Positions 12,486-22,026 of a stretch of DNA of 64,000 bases are shown in pieces (positions within the stretch are counted from its first letter, which is position 1; each line of letters opens with the position of its first letter). Both the position numbers and the translations under genes were made by a program. The notes under the pieces were generated by a model that had not been told where the DNA came from, ran no database searches, and was given only the letters and a program-made list of their open reading frames with translations. The DNA comes from Patagioenas fasciata (Eukaryota > Chordata > Aves > Columbiformes > Columbidae). The stretch is from NCBI RefSeq assembly GCF_037038585.1, contig NC_092521.1:47842398-47906397 (forward strand), read 5' to 3'.

Positions 12486-13437
12486 GAGATCATAGGAGAA
12501 TTCAGTTTAGAAGGGACTTCAGGGGCTCTTTAGTCCAACCTCCTGTTCCAAGCATGGTCTACACCGGATTCAGACCAAGTCGTTCTCTCAAACATCTCAC
12601 CAGAGTGCCAGACCTCATCTTCTCAGTAGCCTCCCCATAGGCATTGAGGAGCTGCTGTGAGGCTCCCTCCAAAGCTGTCTCATCTCCAGGATGAACAAGT
12701 CCCAGTTCATCACCATCTCTTTAAAAGCCAAATGCTCCAGCCTCTCCTCCCCAACCCAAATAATCTTCTTGACCCACCAGTGAACTCATTCCAGTGTATC
12801 AAAATCATTTGTGTCATGGAGGGTGCCAAACTGGACAAGGTATTCCAGAGGTAGTCTAAAAGATGGATTACCAAGTCTTTTGCTCAAATGGCTGCAGTCT
12901 TGTTGACATAGCCCAGGTTTCTATGAACCTTCTTTCCTACCAGGACACACTGCTGTCTGTTGTGTAGCCCATTGTCCAACAGGATCCCAGAAAGTGTTCA
13001 TCAGGGTTGATCCTCAGACGGTGAGTCCCCAGCTCATATTTTTTCAGGCATTAGTTCATCCCAGGTACATGAATTCACATTTTTTTAAAATTGGATTTCA
13101 TGAAGTTGCCCTTCATCCTTTTCCTCCAGGTTTTTTGAATATCACACCTGCTCTTGTGTTTATCAACTACACCCCAGTCTCATACCATTTAAAAACCTGA
13201 TTGAAGAACACTCGATCTCTTCTGGGTTGTTTATAAAGATATCACACAGAGCAGGTCTCAGGATAAATCCTTGAGTGATTCCACTTGGAACAGGCCTCCA
13301 GGCAGGATATGAAACATTAAACACCTTTCTTTGATCCTGACAATCCAGCCAGTTTTCAACCATTCATTGGACCCATCATGTACACTATAGCATCCCAACT
13401 TGGTGACAAAGATACTCTGGCTTCTTTTTTCATACCT
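12486..13437 (-). mobile_element. CR1 LINE, antisense 5'-truncated copy
   Basis: The element runs right to left. Its 3' end lies near 12486-12545, where AAGGGACTTCAGG and AGTCCAACCTCCTG are the reverse complement of the CR1 3' terminus. The 3' UTR spans 12600-13100 and includes GCCAAACTGGACAAGGTATTCC, matching the antisense CR1 phrase CCAGAACTGGACACAGTACTCC. The reverse transcriptase lies at about 13160-13430. The 5' break falls within about 25 bases of a large homopyrimidine array. Divergence, stops and one frameshift show an old, inactive copy. Confidence 0.8.
13163..13430 (-). pseudogene. CR1 ORF2 reverse-transcriptase fragment
   Basis: Read on the minus strand, one frame encodes SIFVTKLGCYSVHDGSNEWL. 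The next frame continues with ENWLDCQDQRKVFNVSYPAW, then RPVPSGITQGF and LRPALCDIFINNPEE. These follow the order of the CR1 RT blocks (KLxxYG, WxxNWLDxxxQRVVVN, [27 protein letters not shown]). A frameshift near 13345 separates the two frames. The catalytic FADD motif has decayed to FLNG (SIRFLNGMRLG). This is a dead fragment. Confidence 0.75.
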
Positions 13438-13447
13438 TAACGTCATA

Positions 13448-13735
13448 CCTTCTTCTCTTCTCTTCTCTTCTCTTCTCTTCTCTTCTCTTCTCTTCTCTTC
13501 TCTTCTCTTCTCTTCTCTTCTCTTCTCTTCTCTTCTCTTCTCTTCTCTTCTCTCTTCTCTTCTCTTCTCTTTCTCTTCTCTTCTCTTCTCTTCCCTTCTC
13601 TTCCCTTCTCTTCCCTTCTCTTCCCTTCTCTTCCCTTCTCTTCCCTTCTCTTCCCTTCTCTTCCCTTCTCTTCCCTTCTCTTCCCTTCTCTTCTCTTCTC
13701 TCCCTCTCCCTCTCCCTCTCCCTCTCCCTCTTCCC
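13448..13735 (+). repeat. 288-bp homopyrimidine array, three repeat regimes
   Basis: Every base from 13448 to 13735 is C or T. Three blocks follow each other. About 28 copies of the pentamer TCTTC with a few slips (13451-13590). Ten perfect copies of the decamer TTCCCTTCTC (13591-13690). Then, after one TTCTCTTCTC unit, five perfect copies of the hexamer TCCCTC (13701-13730). Pentamers lacking stops in any frame make the array open in all six frames, producing 119-159-codon frames rich in LLFSS or REEKR. None of these is a gene. Confidence 0.97.
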
Positions 13736-16195
13736 ACTCACCATTTCCACAAACTCTGATGACATTACTAGGGCAGTAGTGTGTTCTCCCATGCTGGAAA
13801 CTGCAGCACAGTGTTGGAGTAGGAACTTGAATTCTGATCTAATTTTCTCAGGACTATCTTAGCTTTCATGCTGGGACCTGCAACATCTTGCCTGCAGAGC
13901 TTTGGTTCTTTGTAGGGGAAGACAGAATACGCAGGACCCAGGGAAAAGCCTGACTCCCATCCTCTTGATTCCCTATACGTTCTGTGGAGAGGTCATGTGG
14001 GTGGCAATGGAGAAGAAAAACACATTAGGAAGTTTAAATAGGACTGTATGTCCTGCAAAATAGTTCAGGTTCAGTATTAGATTCCTATCAGGAGTGCTGT
14101 CAGTAGTGGTGCTTAATGTTTTAATCACTTGCTTTCTTGTAAGCTTGAAAACATAGTCTTTGCTGGCATGAATATTCTACTCACCACTCTAGAGAAATTT
14201 CTCTTTTCTGTCTGATGATTCTAAGTAGATAATTTTCTAAGGAAGTCCCCAAAGCAATTCATAAAGACCAATTTTGCTGGTTGGTCAACCAACCTGAGGG
14301 AGCCTGTAAGGGTCACTCTAGACACAGCCAAAAGCATCTTATTAAAGCCTGTGAGGCTCTATCTGCCCTAGCTCTCTCAGCAATATACTAAAGCACTTGT
14401 ATTTTGATATAGAGAGGTGAAAAAAAAAGCAGAAAATATAAGGTCTTGTTGAAGACAGGGACATGCATAGGACTGAAGAGAAGGAGAATGAGTCTTGGCA
14501 GGATAATGGAAAAAATATGGGAGACATTAATGGTTCGTAAGAACTCAGAAGAAGTGAAAGGAATTTCTACAGGAAAAAAATGTGTTATAGCAAAACGGAC
14601 ATTTTCTGGCACTGTGTCAGATCATGACTATTAAAACTAAGGCAGTCTTTGAGTGTTTTTTTCTTTGTACATAAAAAGCAGGGGAATGTTAAACATCAGA
14701 AAGAGAACTCTGTTTAAGGTAATGAATATCAGAATTCCCTCAGAAAAATTCTGCATTCCCTGAATATGAATGAGAAGGAAGCTCTAAAATGTGGATAGAA
14801 AATACTGAAGAATAACATTAAGAAATATTAGACAACATTTAAGGCACATAAAATAGATAGACATATATGAGATGTGTGTATACCTCTTTATAAATGTTCA
14901 GAATATAAAAATAAAAGGGTTAATGAAAATCTCAGGATTAAAATGGAAATATAAAAGATTTCTCTAAAGTTTGATGAAAGCAAGATGATAAGTGAAACTA
15001 TTTGTAACGAAGAGATAATCATGCCAGAAAAGACACGGTACCTTATGTCAACAAATGTTTAAGTCAGATGTTTGTGTAATGCATTGATGATATCACAAAA
15101 GACCACAAAAAATAAGTTCTGTATTGAAGCGTGGCAAATAAACTATTGGGGTTTTACCATAAGTCACCTAACAATAACAGTGGGTGTGAAATGTAAGAGA
15201 CATATGAAAAGATTTAAGTTTACCAAACAGGATATTTTGATTTTATATGGACTGAGCCAATTCCATAACACACCATGGAGCAATGATAAAATTTTTGGCA
15301 TTGAAGATTTATTGAACCAGAGAATTAGCAACTTCGAGATCTGCGACAGTCTTTGATTGTGTATTGAGAATTGTTTGGATGACTCTTTAAGATAAAACTG
15401 CTAAAGGGAAGCTCTATACTGGTGTCAATAATGCAGTAAAATTCTAATCCTTGTAGGAAAAAAATAATGTAGTCAATGTCTAATTTTAAAAGGGAAATGA
15501 AAAAAATGGGGAAGAAGAAAATCAAAAGGCAGAGCCAAAAAGTAAAAGACCTGTTTGTCACACAGAGAACGATCATTGCTGCCATAAAGGTTCAGTGATA
15601 CAAACCACAAATCAAGTATGACTTTAAAAGAACTCAATAAAAACTAATGTGATCAAATTGAAGTATTGGAAAATGATTACAAGCACAGACATTTCTCAGA
15701 AAGAAAAGTTGTGTCTTAATGGAGAAAACTGAAAAGAAAAAACTTTGATACCTTAAAAGTAAAATAAGGTGCATAAGAAAACATTTTTATGGGCAGCTTC
15801 CTCATCCCAACACACTTTAAAATGCCACAGAAGTATAAGTTGAAAGTATAAAGCACTAGGTCATGAAGCCTGTAAATTATGATGCTATAAAAGAGAACTA
15901 AAGTCTTTGTAAGACTAATTAACATCTTTCATTGGTTTACACAGAAAGATTTAGGGAGGTTCTTACACTGATGATTTTTCTCTGTACTTACAATGATGAA
16001 CTGTGTAAAACTGAAATGTTGATAGAAATGTTTTTACAACAAATTGCTAAACTTTATAGCAAGAAATTACCAAGTATTTTTAAGAAACTAAAGTAAGACT
16101 TAAAAAACTCTCTATAGTGCATAATCTGATCTTTATTTTAGCTTGAACGTTAGAGGAATAGAAGTTAGTTTTTAAAAATAAGTTACATTTACAAA
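13736..16195. other. AT-rich unassigned DNA
   Basis: Unique-looking sequence, increasingly AT-rich towards 16 kb. Frames at 14342-14634 overlap on both strands. Frames at 15072-15356 (plus) and 15325-15585 (minus) lack motifs. No element recognised. Confidence 0.55.
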
Positions 16196-16289
16196 AGCTA
16201 CCACAGCCAACACAACAGATGAGTGTGATCCTTACAGAGGGAAAGCTGGAAAGATGGAAGTCAGGACCATAACATCACTCAGAGTCATA

Positions 16290-16560
16290 AAAGTGAATAC
16301 AAAGCTCTGGGTATGATCATCAAGGGCATGGGGACCATGGTGGTCTCCTCAATCCTTCTGGTGAGGGAAAAGGGTGTGAGGAAAAGGGCACTCATAAAAC
16401 AAGTTAATAAATGGCTGCAGAACTGGTGTTGGCAGCAGACTTCTGGTTTCTATGGCCATGTGACCCTGTCTGCAGAACGTCTGCTTGGGAGAGATGGGTA
16501 GCACCTTACTAAGCAAGGAAAAACTGTTCTTGCCAATCAGATGGCTGACCTTATCAGGAG
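16290..16560 (+). pseudogene. CR1 ORF1 esterase (SGNH-hydrolase-like) C-terminus
   Basis: One frame reads VVSSILLVREKG, then VNKWLQNWCWQQTSGFYGH, then LLGRDG-stop-HLTKQGKTVLANQMADLIRRVL. CR1-family ORF1 proteins carry a GDSL/SGNH-type esterase domain that ends with the same pattern (WLxxWCxxxxFGFxDH, then LLGRDGxHLTxxGK). The DxxH catalytic pair is present: Asp at 16493-16495 and His at 16502-16504. The residue just before the His is now a TAG stop (16499-16501). The role of the domain in transposition is not settled. This copy is broken but still clearly diagnostic. Confidence 0.7.
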
Positions 16561-16799
16561 AGTTTTAAACTAGGAATGATGAGGGAGGAAGAGGGCAAAC
16601 AGCAGGCCTGTGAGGGATTGCTGAGAAGAGGGCATGGAGCATTGTGATGGTAGGTGAACACAAAATCAATCAAATAGGGCTTGAGTGGGGTCACCTCCAG
16701 CACCTACACACTGTCAAGGACTTGTATACAAGGTACCATTGTGGATAAATGCCCCAAACATTTTCTGGGAACTTCACATGCTGGGGTGCTCTGCTTAAG

Positions 16800-17640
16800 T
16801 GCCTGTACACTAATGCGCTTAGTATGGGGGATAAACGTGGTAAGTTAGAGATCTGCATGCAGTTGCAGAACTATGATCTTGTTGGGATCACAGAGTTCTA
16901 GTGGGATGGTTCCCATCACTGGAGTGTTGCAATGCAGGGATACAGGTTCTATAGGAAGAACAGGAAGGAAAGACAAGGAGTGGGAGTTGCCCTTTACGTG
17001 AGAAAGCAGCTGGAGTGCATGGCTTTTCCTGGGCATGTACAAGGAGTCAACAGAGACCTTATGAGTTAGGATTAAAGACAGGACAGGCAAAAGTGACATT
17101 ATAGTGGATGTCTGCTATAGGCCAACCGACCAGGAAAAAAAGTGGATGAGGCAGACAGGTAAGAGCAGCTTCACATTCACGGTCCCTGGTGCTAGTCAAC
17201 CACCCAAAATCTGCTGGAGAGACAACACTGCAGGACATTGGAATCCAGGAGGTTCTTGGGGTCCATTAATGATCACTTCCACCTTCAAGTGATTGCAAAG
17301 CCAATGAGAAGTGCTCTGATGGACCTAATACTCACCAAAAATGAAAGGCTTGTTTGGGGATGTGAAAATCAAAGGTAATCTCAGCTGCAGTGGCTGCAAT
17401 ATTATGGAGTTCAGGATTCCGGGGGCAGGGAACAGGGTGAAAAACAAGCTCACAACCCTGGACTTCAGGAGAACAGTATTTGGTCTTTTCAAAGCTCTAC
17501 TTGGAAAAAACCCATGGGATAAGATCCTGGAGGGAAGCCCAAGAAAGCTGGTTAATATTCAAGGACCGCTTCCTCAGAGCTCAAGAGAGCTTTATCTCAA
17601 TGAATCAGAAGTCAGACAAAAATGTAAGGAGGTCTGCATG
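16800..17640 (+). pseudogene. CR1 ORF2 apurinic-like endonuclease domain remnant
   Basis: The N-terminus reads LKCLYTNALSMGDKRGKLEI, matching the APE-type endonuclease start with its conserved Asn. It is followed by QNYDLVGITEF, with the catalytic Glu, and then a stop where CR1 has Trp. Further on come GVGVALYVRKQLECM, VDVCYRPTDQE, PPKICWRDNTAGHW and, after frameshifts, MKGLFGDVKIKGNLSC and TLDFRRTVFGLFKALLGKNP. The normal GDFNHP motif before NICWRD is damaged and the SDH catalytic motif is lost (SGCNIMEF). In active CR1 this domain nicks the target DNA. Here it is dead. Confidence 0.75.
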
Positions 17641-18785
17641 GATGAACAAGGAACTCCCTAGACAAACTCAAACACAAAAAGGAAGCCTATGGAAGGCAGA
17701 TGCAAGGACAGGTAACCTGGGAGGAATACAGAAACTTTGTTTCAGTGTCCAGGGATGAAATTAAGAATGCTAAAGCCCAAACGGAAACTAATCTGGCCAA
17801 GCATGTCAAATACAAGAAGAGGAGTTTCTGTTATATAGACAAGAAGAAGAGAACTAGAGAAAATGCAGGCCCATTGTTTAATGAGACAGGGGATTTGGCT
17901 ACACAAGACATGGAAAATACTGCAGTACTCAATGCCACCATTGCTTTAGGCTTTACTAGTCTTTAGGAATCCCAAGTCACAGAGATCAAGGGGAAAGGCT
18001 TGATTAAAGATGTACTCCTGGCGGAAGAGGACCAGGTCAGGAATACCTAAGCGAATCAGATGTACATAAGTCCATGGGACCTGATAAGATACATTACAAG
18101 TACTGAGGAAGCTGGTAGATGTCATTGGGAGGACACTCTCAATAATCTCTGATTAATCATGGTCACTGGGAGAAGTGCCTGAGAACAGGAGGAAAGCAAA
18201 TATCATCCCTGTCTTCAAGAACGAAGACCCAGGGAAGTGCAGGCCCATCAGTCTCAATCCCTGGGAAGGTGATGGGACAGTTAATCCTGGAAATAATTTT
18301 GCAGGTACATGAACAGCAAGAAAATACTCAGGAGTAGTTAGCATGGCTTCACTAAAGAGAAGTCATGCTTGATCAACCTGATAAACTACAACAAAATTAT
18401 TGTCTTGGTATGAGAGGAAAGAGCTGTGGTCATTTTCTGCTGGAACATCAGCAAGGCTTTTTACACTGTATCCCATGAGATCCTCATAGACAAACTGTTG
18501 ATGTACAGGCTGGATAAACAAACAGTGAGGTGGATTGAAAACTGACTGACTGATCAGGCTCAGAGGGTTGTGATCAGCAGCACAAATTCTGTTTGGAGGT
18601 CAGTGACAAGCAGCATACCCAAGGGGTTCAATACTGGGTCCAGTCCTGTTCAACACCTTCGTTAATCATCTGGATGAAGGGCCAGGGTACACGCTCAGCA
18701 AGTTTGCTGGTGACACAAAAATCAGATAAGTAACTGATATACCAGAGAACCATGCTGCCATCCAGAGGGACCTTGACAGGTTGTA
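17640..18785 (+). pseudogene. CR1 ORF2 reverse-transcriptase remnant
   Basis: A linker frame (17700-17966) reads GQVTWEEYRNFVSVSRDEIK and ends LGFTSL-stop. RT blocks follow in broken frames: the equivalent of GNYRPVSLTSVPGKVME at about 18235-18290, NISKAFYTVSHEILIDKL near 18445-18500, TVRWIEN-stop-LTDQAQRVVISS, and [12 protein letters not shown]. The catalytic box reads SKFAGDTKI: the first Asp of FADD has become Gly (codon 18709-18711), so polymerase activity would be lost even without the stops. About 20 residues later the homology stops at an inverted segment. Confidence 0.75.
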
Positions 18786-18795
18786 GAAAAGGAGG

Positions 18796-18893
18796 GTTCC
18801 AGAATCTCTAAGGAAACCTCTCTGGAACCTCCCTGGGCAACCTGTACCAGTGCTCAGTCACCCTCACAGTAAAAAAGTGTTAATAACCTTCTT
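18796..18893 (-). mobile_element. Antisense CR1 segment inside a sense CR1
   Basis: CCTCCCTGGGCAACCTGTAC at 18829-18848 and the following CAGTGCTCAGTCACCCTCAC are the reverse complement of the CR1 3' region ACTGTGAGGGTGACTGAGCAC, then AGGTTGCCCAGGGAGG. Sense CR1 sequence lies on both sides. The left edge carries a perfect 9-bp inverted repeat, GGTTCCAGA (18795-18803) against TCTGGAACC (18821-18829). Confidence 0.75.
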
Positions 18894-19001
18894 TAGGTTG
18901 CAGAGTCTCCAGCCTGGCTCAAGGTGGCCCTGCTTGAGCAGGGGGATTGGACAAGATGTTCTCCAGAGATCACTTCCAACCTCAACCATTCTGTGATTCT
19001 C
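18894..19001 (+). mobile_element. CR1 3' terminus (sense)
   Basis: Reads AGGTTGCAGAGTCTCC, then GGTGGCCCTGCTTGAGCAGG and CACTTCCAACCTCAACC, then ATTCTGTGATTCTCTG, the CR1 3' end with its octamer motif. About 40 bases between GAGTCTCC and GCCTGGCT are missing compared with the copy at 31.5 kb. Confidence 0.85.
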
Positions 19002-19007
19002 TGAAAC

Positions 19008-19582
19008 AGTTCTGTACTCAGACAGATAAACAAATTCACAAGTGATCAGTGGAAATGAACAGTCATATGACAGAGCTTACAATAATACTGAATTATTTGG
19101 AGTTCAGCTAAAACAGATGGCAAGGTCTTACAGAAAGTTGAAGTTATTTGTTCCTGTTCAGCATGAGGAACAGGATATTGAGCTAGGTGGACTTTTGATC
19201 TAACCATACATAAGCATTACTATATTCTAGACAGTTTACCAGGACTAGAATATGCAAACGGAATGCATATGGATTCTTCAAACACTTTCTAATGGACAGT
19301 TTTTAACCTCACAAGTGCAACAAGACAAACAGGAAAATGCCCACAGCCATTCACACAAACACCAACCTCTTCAGGCAGGCCAGAAGTGCCTGAAAAAGTT
19401 GAACATTAATTCTTCGGATGGCAGTGTCTTTGAGTGAAACCCCTAGTGACTGCAGGATTGCGTTATGTTTGAACCTGATTTCTTCTGAAATCAAAGCAAA
19501 TGCAAGAAGAAATAGGCTGTCACCTACACGGCACTAGCTCTCTCCAGTTTTATTCTAGATAAACTTTTTTTGTTGTTGTTAC
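19008..19582. other. Unassigned DNA
   Basis: Unique-looking sequence after the CR1. No element or gene recognised. The 61-codon frame at 19252-19437 is uninformative. Confidence 0.5.
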
Positions 19583-19606
19583 TGTGTGTGTGTGTGTGTG
19601 TGTATA
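19565..19606 (+). repeat. (TG)10 microsatellite with TTG lead-in
   Basis: T7 and (GTT)3 lead into ten uninterrupted TG units at 19583-19602. A 62-codon frame starting in it (MCVCVC...) is an artefact. Confidence 0.9.
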
Positions 19607-19615
19607 TTTTCACTT

Positions 19616-21933
19616 CAACTTGTGATATCCAGTGCTACAGCAAGAAACAAAAAAAAAATCCCAAAGATACAGCTGGTAGGTACCAAGAGGCACCAGCTTG
19701 TTAGAGTGAAATCTGTTATAGGAAAACATAATTTTGGAAGAGATTTTGTAGAAGAGACATGTGTGCTTCATTAATTTTGGGATTACTGCCAAGAATCTGT
19801 TTAATGCAGAAAAATACTAAGAAGTAGACCAGAGGATCTTTAGCACTATATAGATGGAGGATTGACATCTTTGACATATATAGCAGCCTTTTCATATGTA
19901 TCATCCTAAAATAGACTGAACACATTTTTTTGTCTGATTATTTTTGCTATCATGATAGAGTGGATAAAAAAAATAGTCTTGCTTCCACACAGCATAATTT
20001 TTGCGAGATTACAAATGACACTGTAGCCTGTTGATTTTGAATCCCATTTCACAGGGACTGTGTTATCCTTCCCTGATTTTTCCAAGTCAATAAGTATTCT
20101 TACTAAACTGTCTAGAACTTTACAGCCTCAATTAAATCAGGATGCCAAATGTTACCCACACATAGTAAGTGACTGGATCCTTTCAGTAAATACAAAAGCA
20201 GTTAAAGATTCATTACTGTAGGTAGTGTTGTGCTGAACAAGTAAATAGAGAATAATTGCATAGCCTGTCAGTAGGATGTATTCTAGAAGAAAAAGATGTT
20301 TAAAAAAAAAAAATTAAACTTTCCAGTAGAGGCCATTTTAAATGACACAGATGCTATATTGAAGCAACCAGTTGCACAGACTCAATGCTCACCCTCATTT
20401 ATGAAATGAAAGTCTAAAAGGAGGTAACGATTTGTCTATTGTTTATAACGTGCTCACTTATATAACTCAGAACAGGAAATCTAGATACTTTATACTTTGA
20501 CTTATCAAGATAAAAGTAATTTGTCAGTGAGAATCTGCAAATATTTCTTGCAAAGTTCTGGCAGCATAACAATTACAGTGACAAGTAATATGGTATTCTG
20601 GAGCTTTCTCAGGAAAATAATTTCCATTCAGTGTCAAATGGACACTTGTCAAGCCAAGATGAATGTATATACTTAAAAGAATATCGTCCATCTTGCTTGA
20701 CAACTTCTGTAGGCTGAACAAATCCAATATGCTTCAGATATGATAGTTCAAGTAAATGTGTGAAGCACCATATGGAAGAAGTGAACACCTGCTGCAAGGT
20801 GTCACCTAGCAATATTGTATGTGTCTGATGGAAGATTGCTGACATAATTCACAGAAGGGACAGAGTTTGTCCCCTACAGATGAAGAAATGATGGTAATGT
20901 GACTCACAGGAGACTTGAAAAAAGAGCAGATCCAAAATCTGTCACTTTTAGTAATGAACATCAACAATTGCAGTTGCTGTTTTTGCAAGGTGGTTTTTTT
21001 TAAGTGTTCTCAGCTGCATGGCTTCCTTTAGTCCTTTGGTTTACAGACTTGATTTATGGGGATAGAGGACATAGTTTCCCTATGGTATATGATTAGGCAT
21101 TCTAGAAATCACATTGAGACCTTCCCAATACACTTTCTTTTCCTCACTTATACAGTCTCACTATATTCACATTTATATAATAAAGAACTGTTATGATAGA
21201 GAATGTAGAATGATGCCCTATTTTATGGATTGTTTAGGGAAGACTCTGTGTTTCTGAAAAGTAGTAGGAACACAAAAAGCTTTCTGCACAATATGATAAC
21301 ATTGAATAAAATGAAAGTGTTATCACATAGGAACATCAAAGATATTACAAATATATCTGAGGTCAAAGGGACGTAGAGGGCATAGAGGTCTCTGGAGGGA
21401 GGAAGTAGAGGGGGAGATACAAATAACACTGTTCACCCAGGGTATCTTATCCTGAGAGGATGACCAACTAAAGAAAGTTGGCTGGGAAATTCAAGATGTA
21501 CAGCACACTGAGTGGATAATTACTACTCTTGTAATTGTTATAGGGAAAAAAATAAGACTATTATTTGTTAAAATAAGTAGGAAAAAGAAAAGTTTTCTAG
21601 TAGTGTTTTTGAGGAAGAACTTTTACACAAAGGGCGAAACACCGTCTGGCATTTTGACTAGCATCTGATCATTGTTTCTGTGTGATGGTTTATGGGGAGG
21701 ATTTTTCTTTCTTGTAGCTAAGCATATCAAGCTTGGTGAGAATTTATATGAGTGCAAGTAAAGAAAAAAACATAGACTGCAGGAAGATGACAAAGGCAAA
21801 TGGTGCTCCTGCTATTCATTCTGGGTTTTGCTCTTCATCTAGTTAGATTTATATCATGAAAAAAAACTGCTGTACATAAAGCTCTGGGCTCTCCTACTTA
21901 GTGTTTCAACTGTATTCTACAACCAGCAGGACT
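19616..21933. other. AT-rich unassigned DNA
   Basis: No gene or transposon recognised. Three overlapping minus-strand frames (20524-20988) in two registers have no shared domain and are probably chance. The 68-codon minus frame at 21223-21429 is hydrophobic but lacks context. Confidence 0.5.
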
Positions 21934-22026
21934 AAAAAACAAAACAAAACAAAACAAACAAACAAACAAACAAACAAACCAAAAACCAAACAAAACCAAC
22001 CAACCAAATAACAACAACAAAAAAAT
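21934..22026 (+). repeat. (CAAAA)n / (CAAA)n / (CAA)n compound microsatellite
   Basis: CAAAA units give way to CAAA, then mixed CCAAA and CCAA, then CAA and poly(A). Every base is A or C apart from one T near the end. Confidence 0.9.

Larger units (their letters stand above)
16196..19001 (+). mobile_element. CR1 LINE, longest copy: ORF1 end, ORF2 and 3' end
   Basis: About 2.8 kb in sense orientation. In order it holds the C-terminal part of the ORF1 esterase (16290-16560), a short spacer, ORF2 endonuclease (16800-17640), linker and reverse transcriptase (17640-18780), a short antisense CR1 segment (18796-18893) and a sense 3' terminus with an ATTCTGTG octamer (18894-19001). A full CR1 is about 4.5 kb, so the 5' UTR and most of ORF1 are missing, and the 3' part of ORF2 plus the upstream 3' UTR are deleted. 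Many stops and frameshifts. The 5' boundary is uncertain by about 100 bases. Confidence 0.85.

Noticed and set aside
13258..13792. Frames of 119-159 codons encoding LLFSS or REEKR repeats
   Set aside because: They are translations of the homopyrimidine array, whose units have no stop codon in any frame. The 159-codon minus frame only adds a few RT residues from the adjacent CR1.
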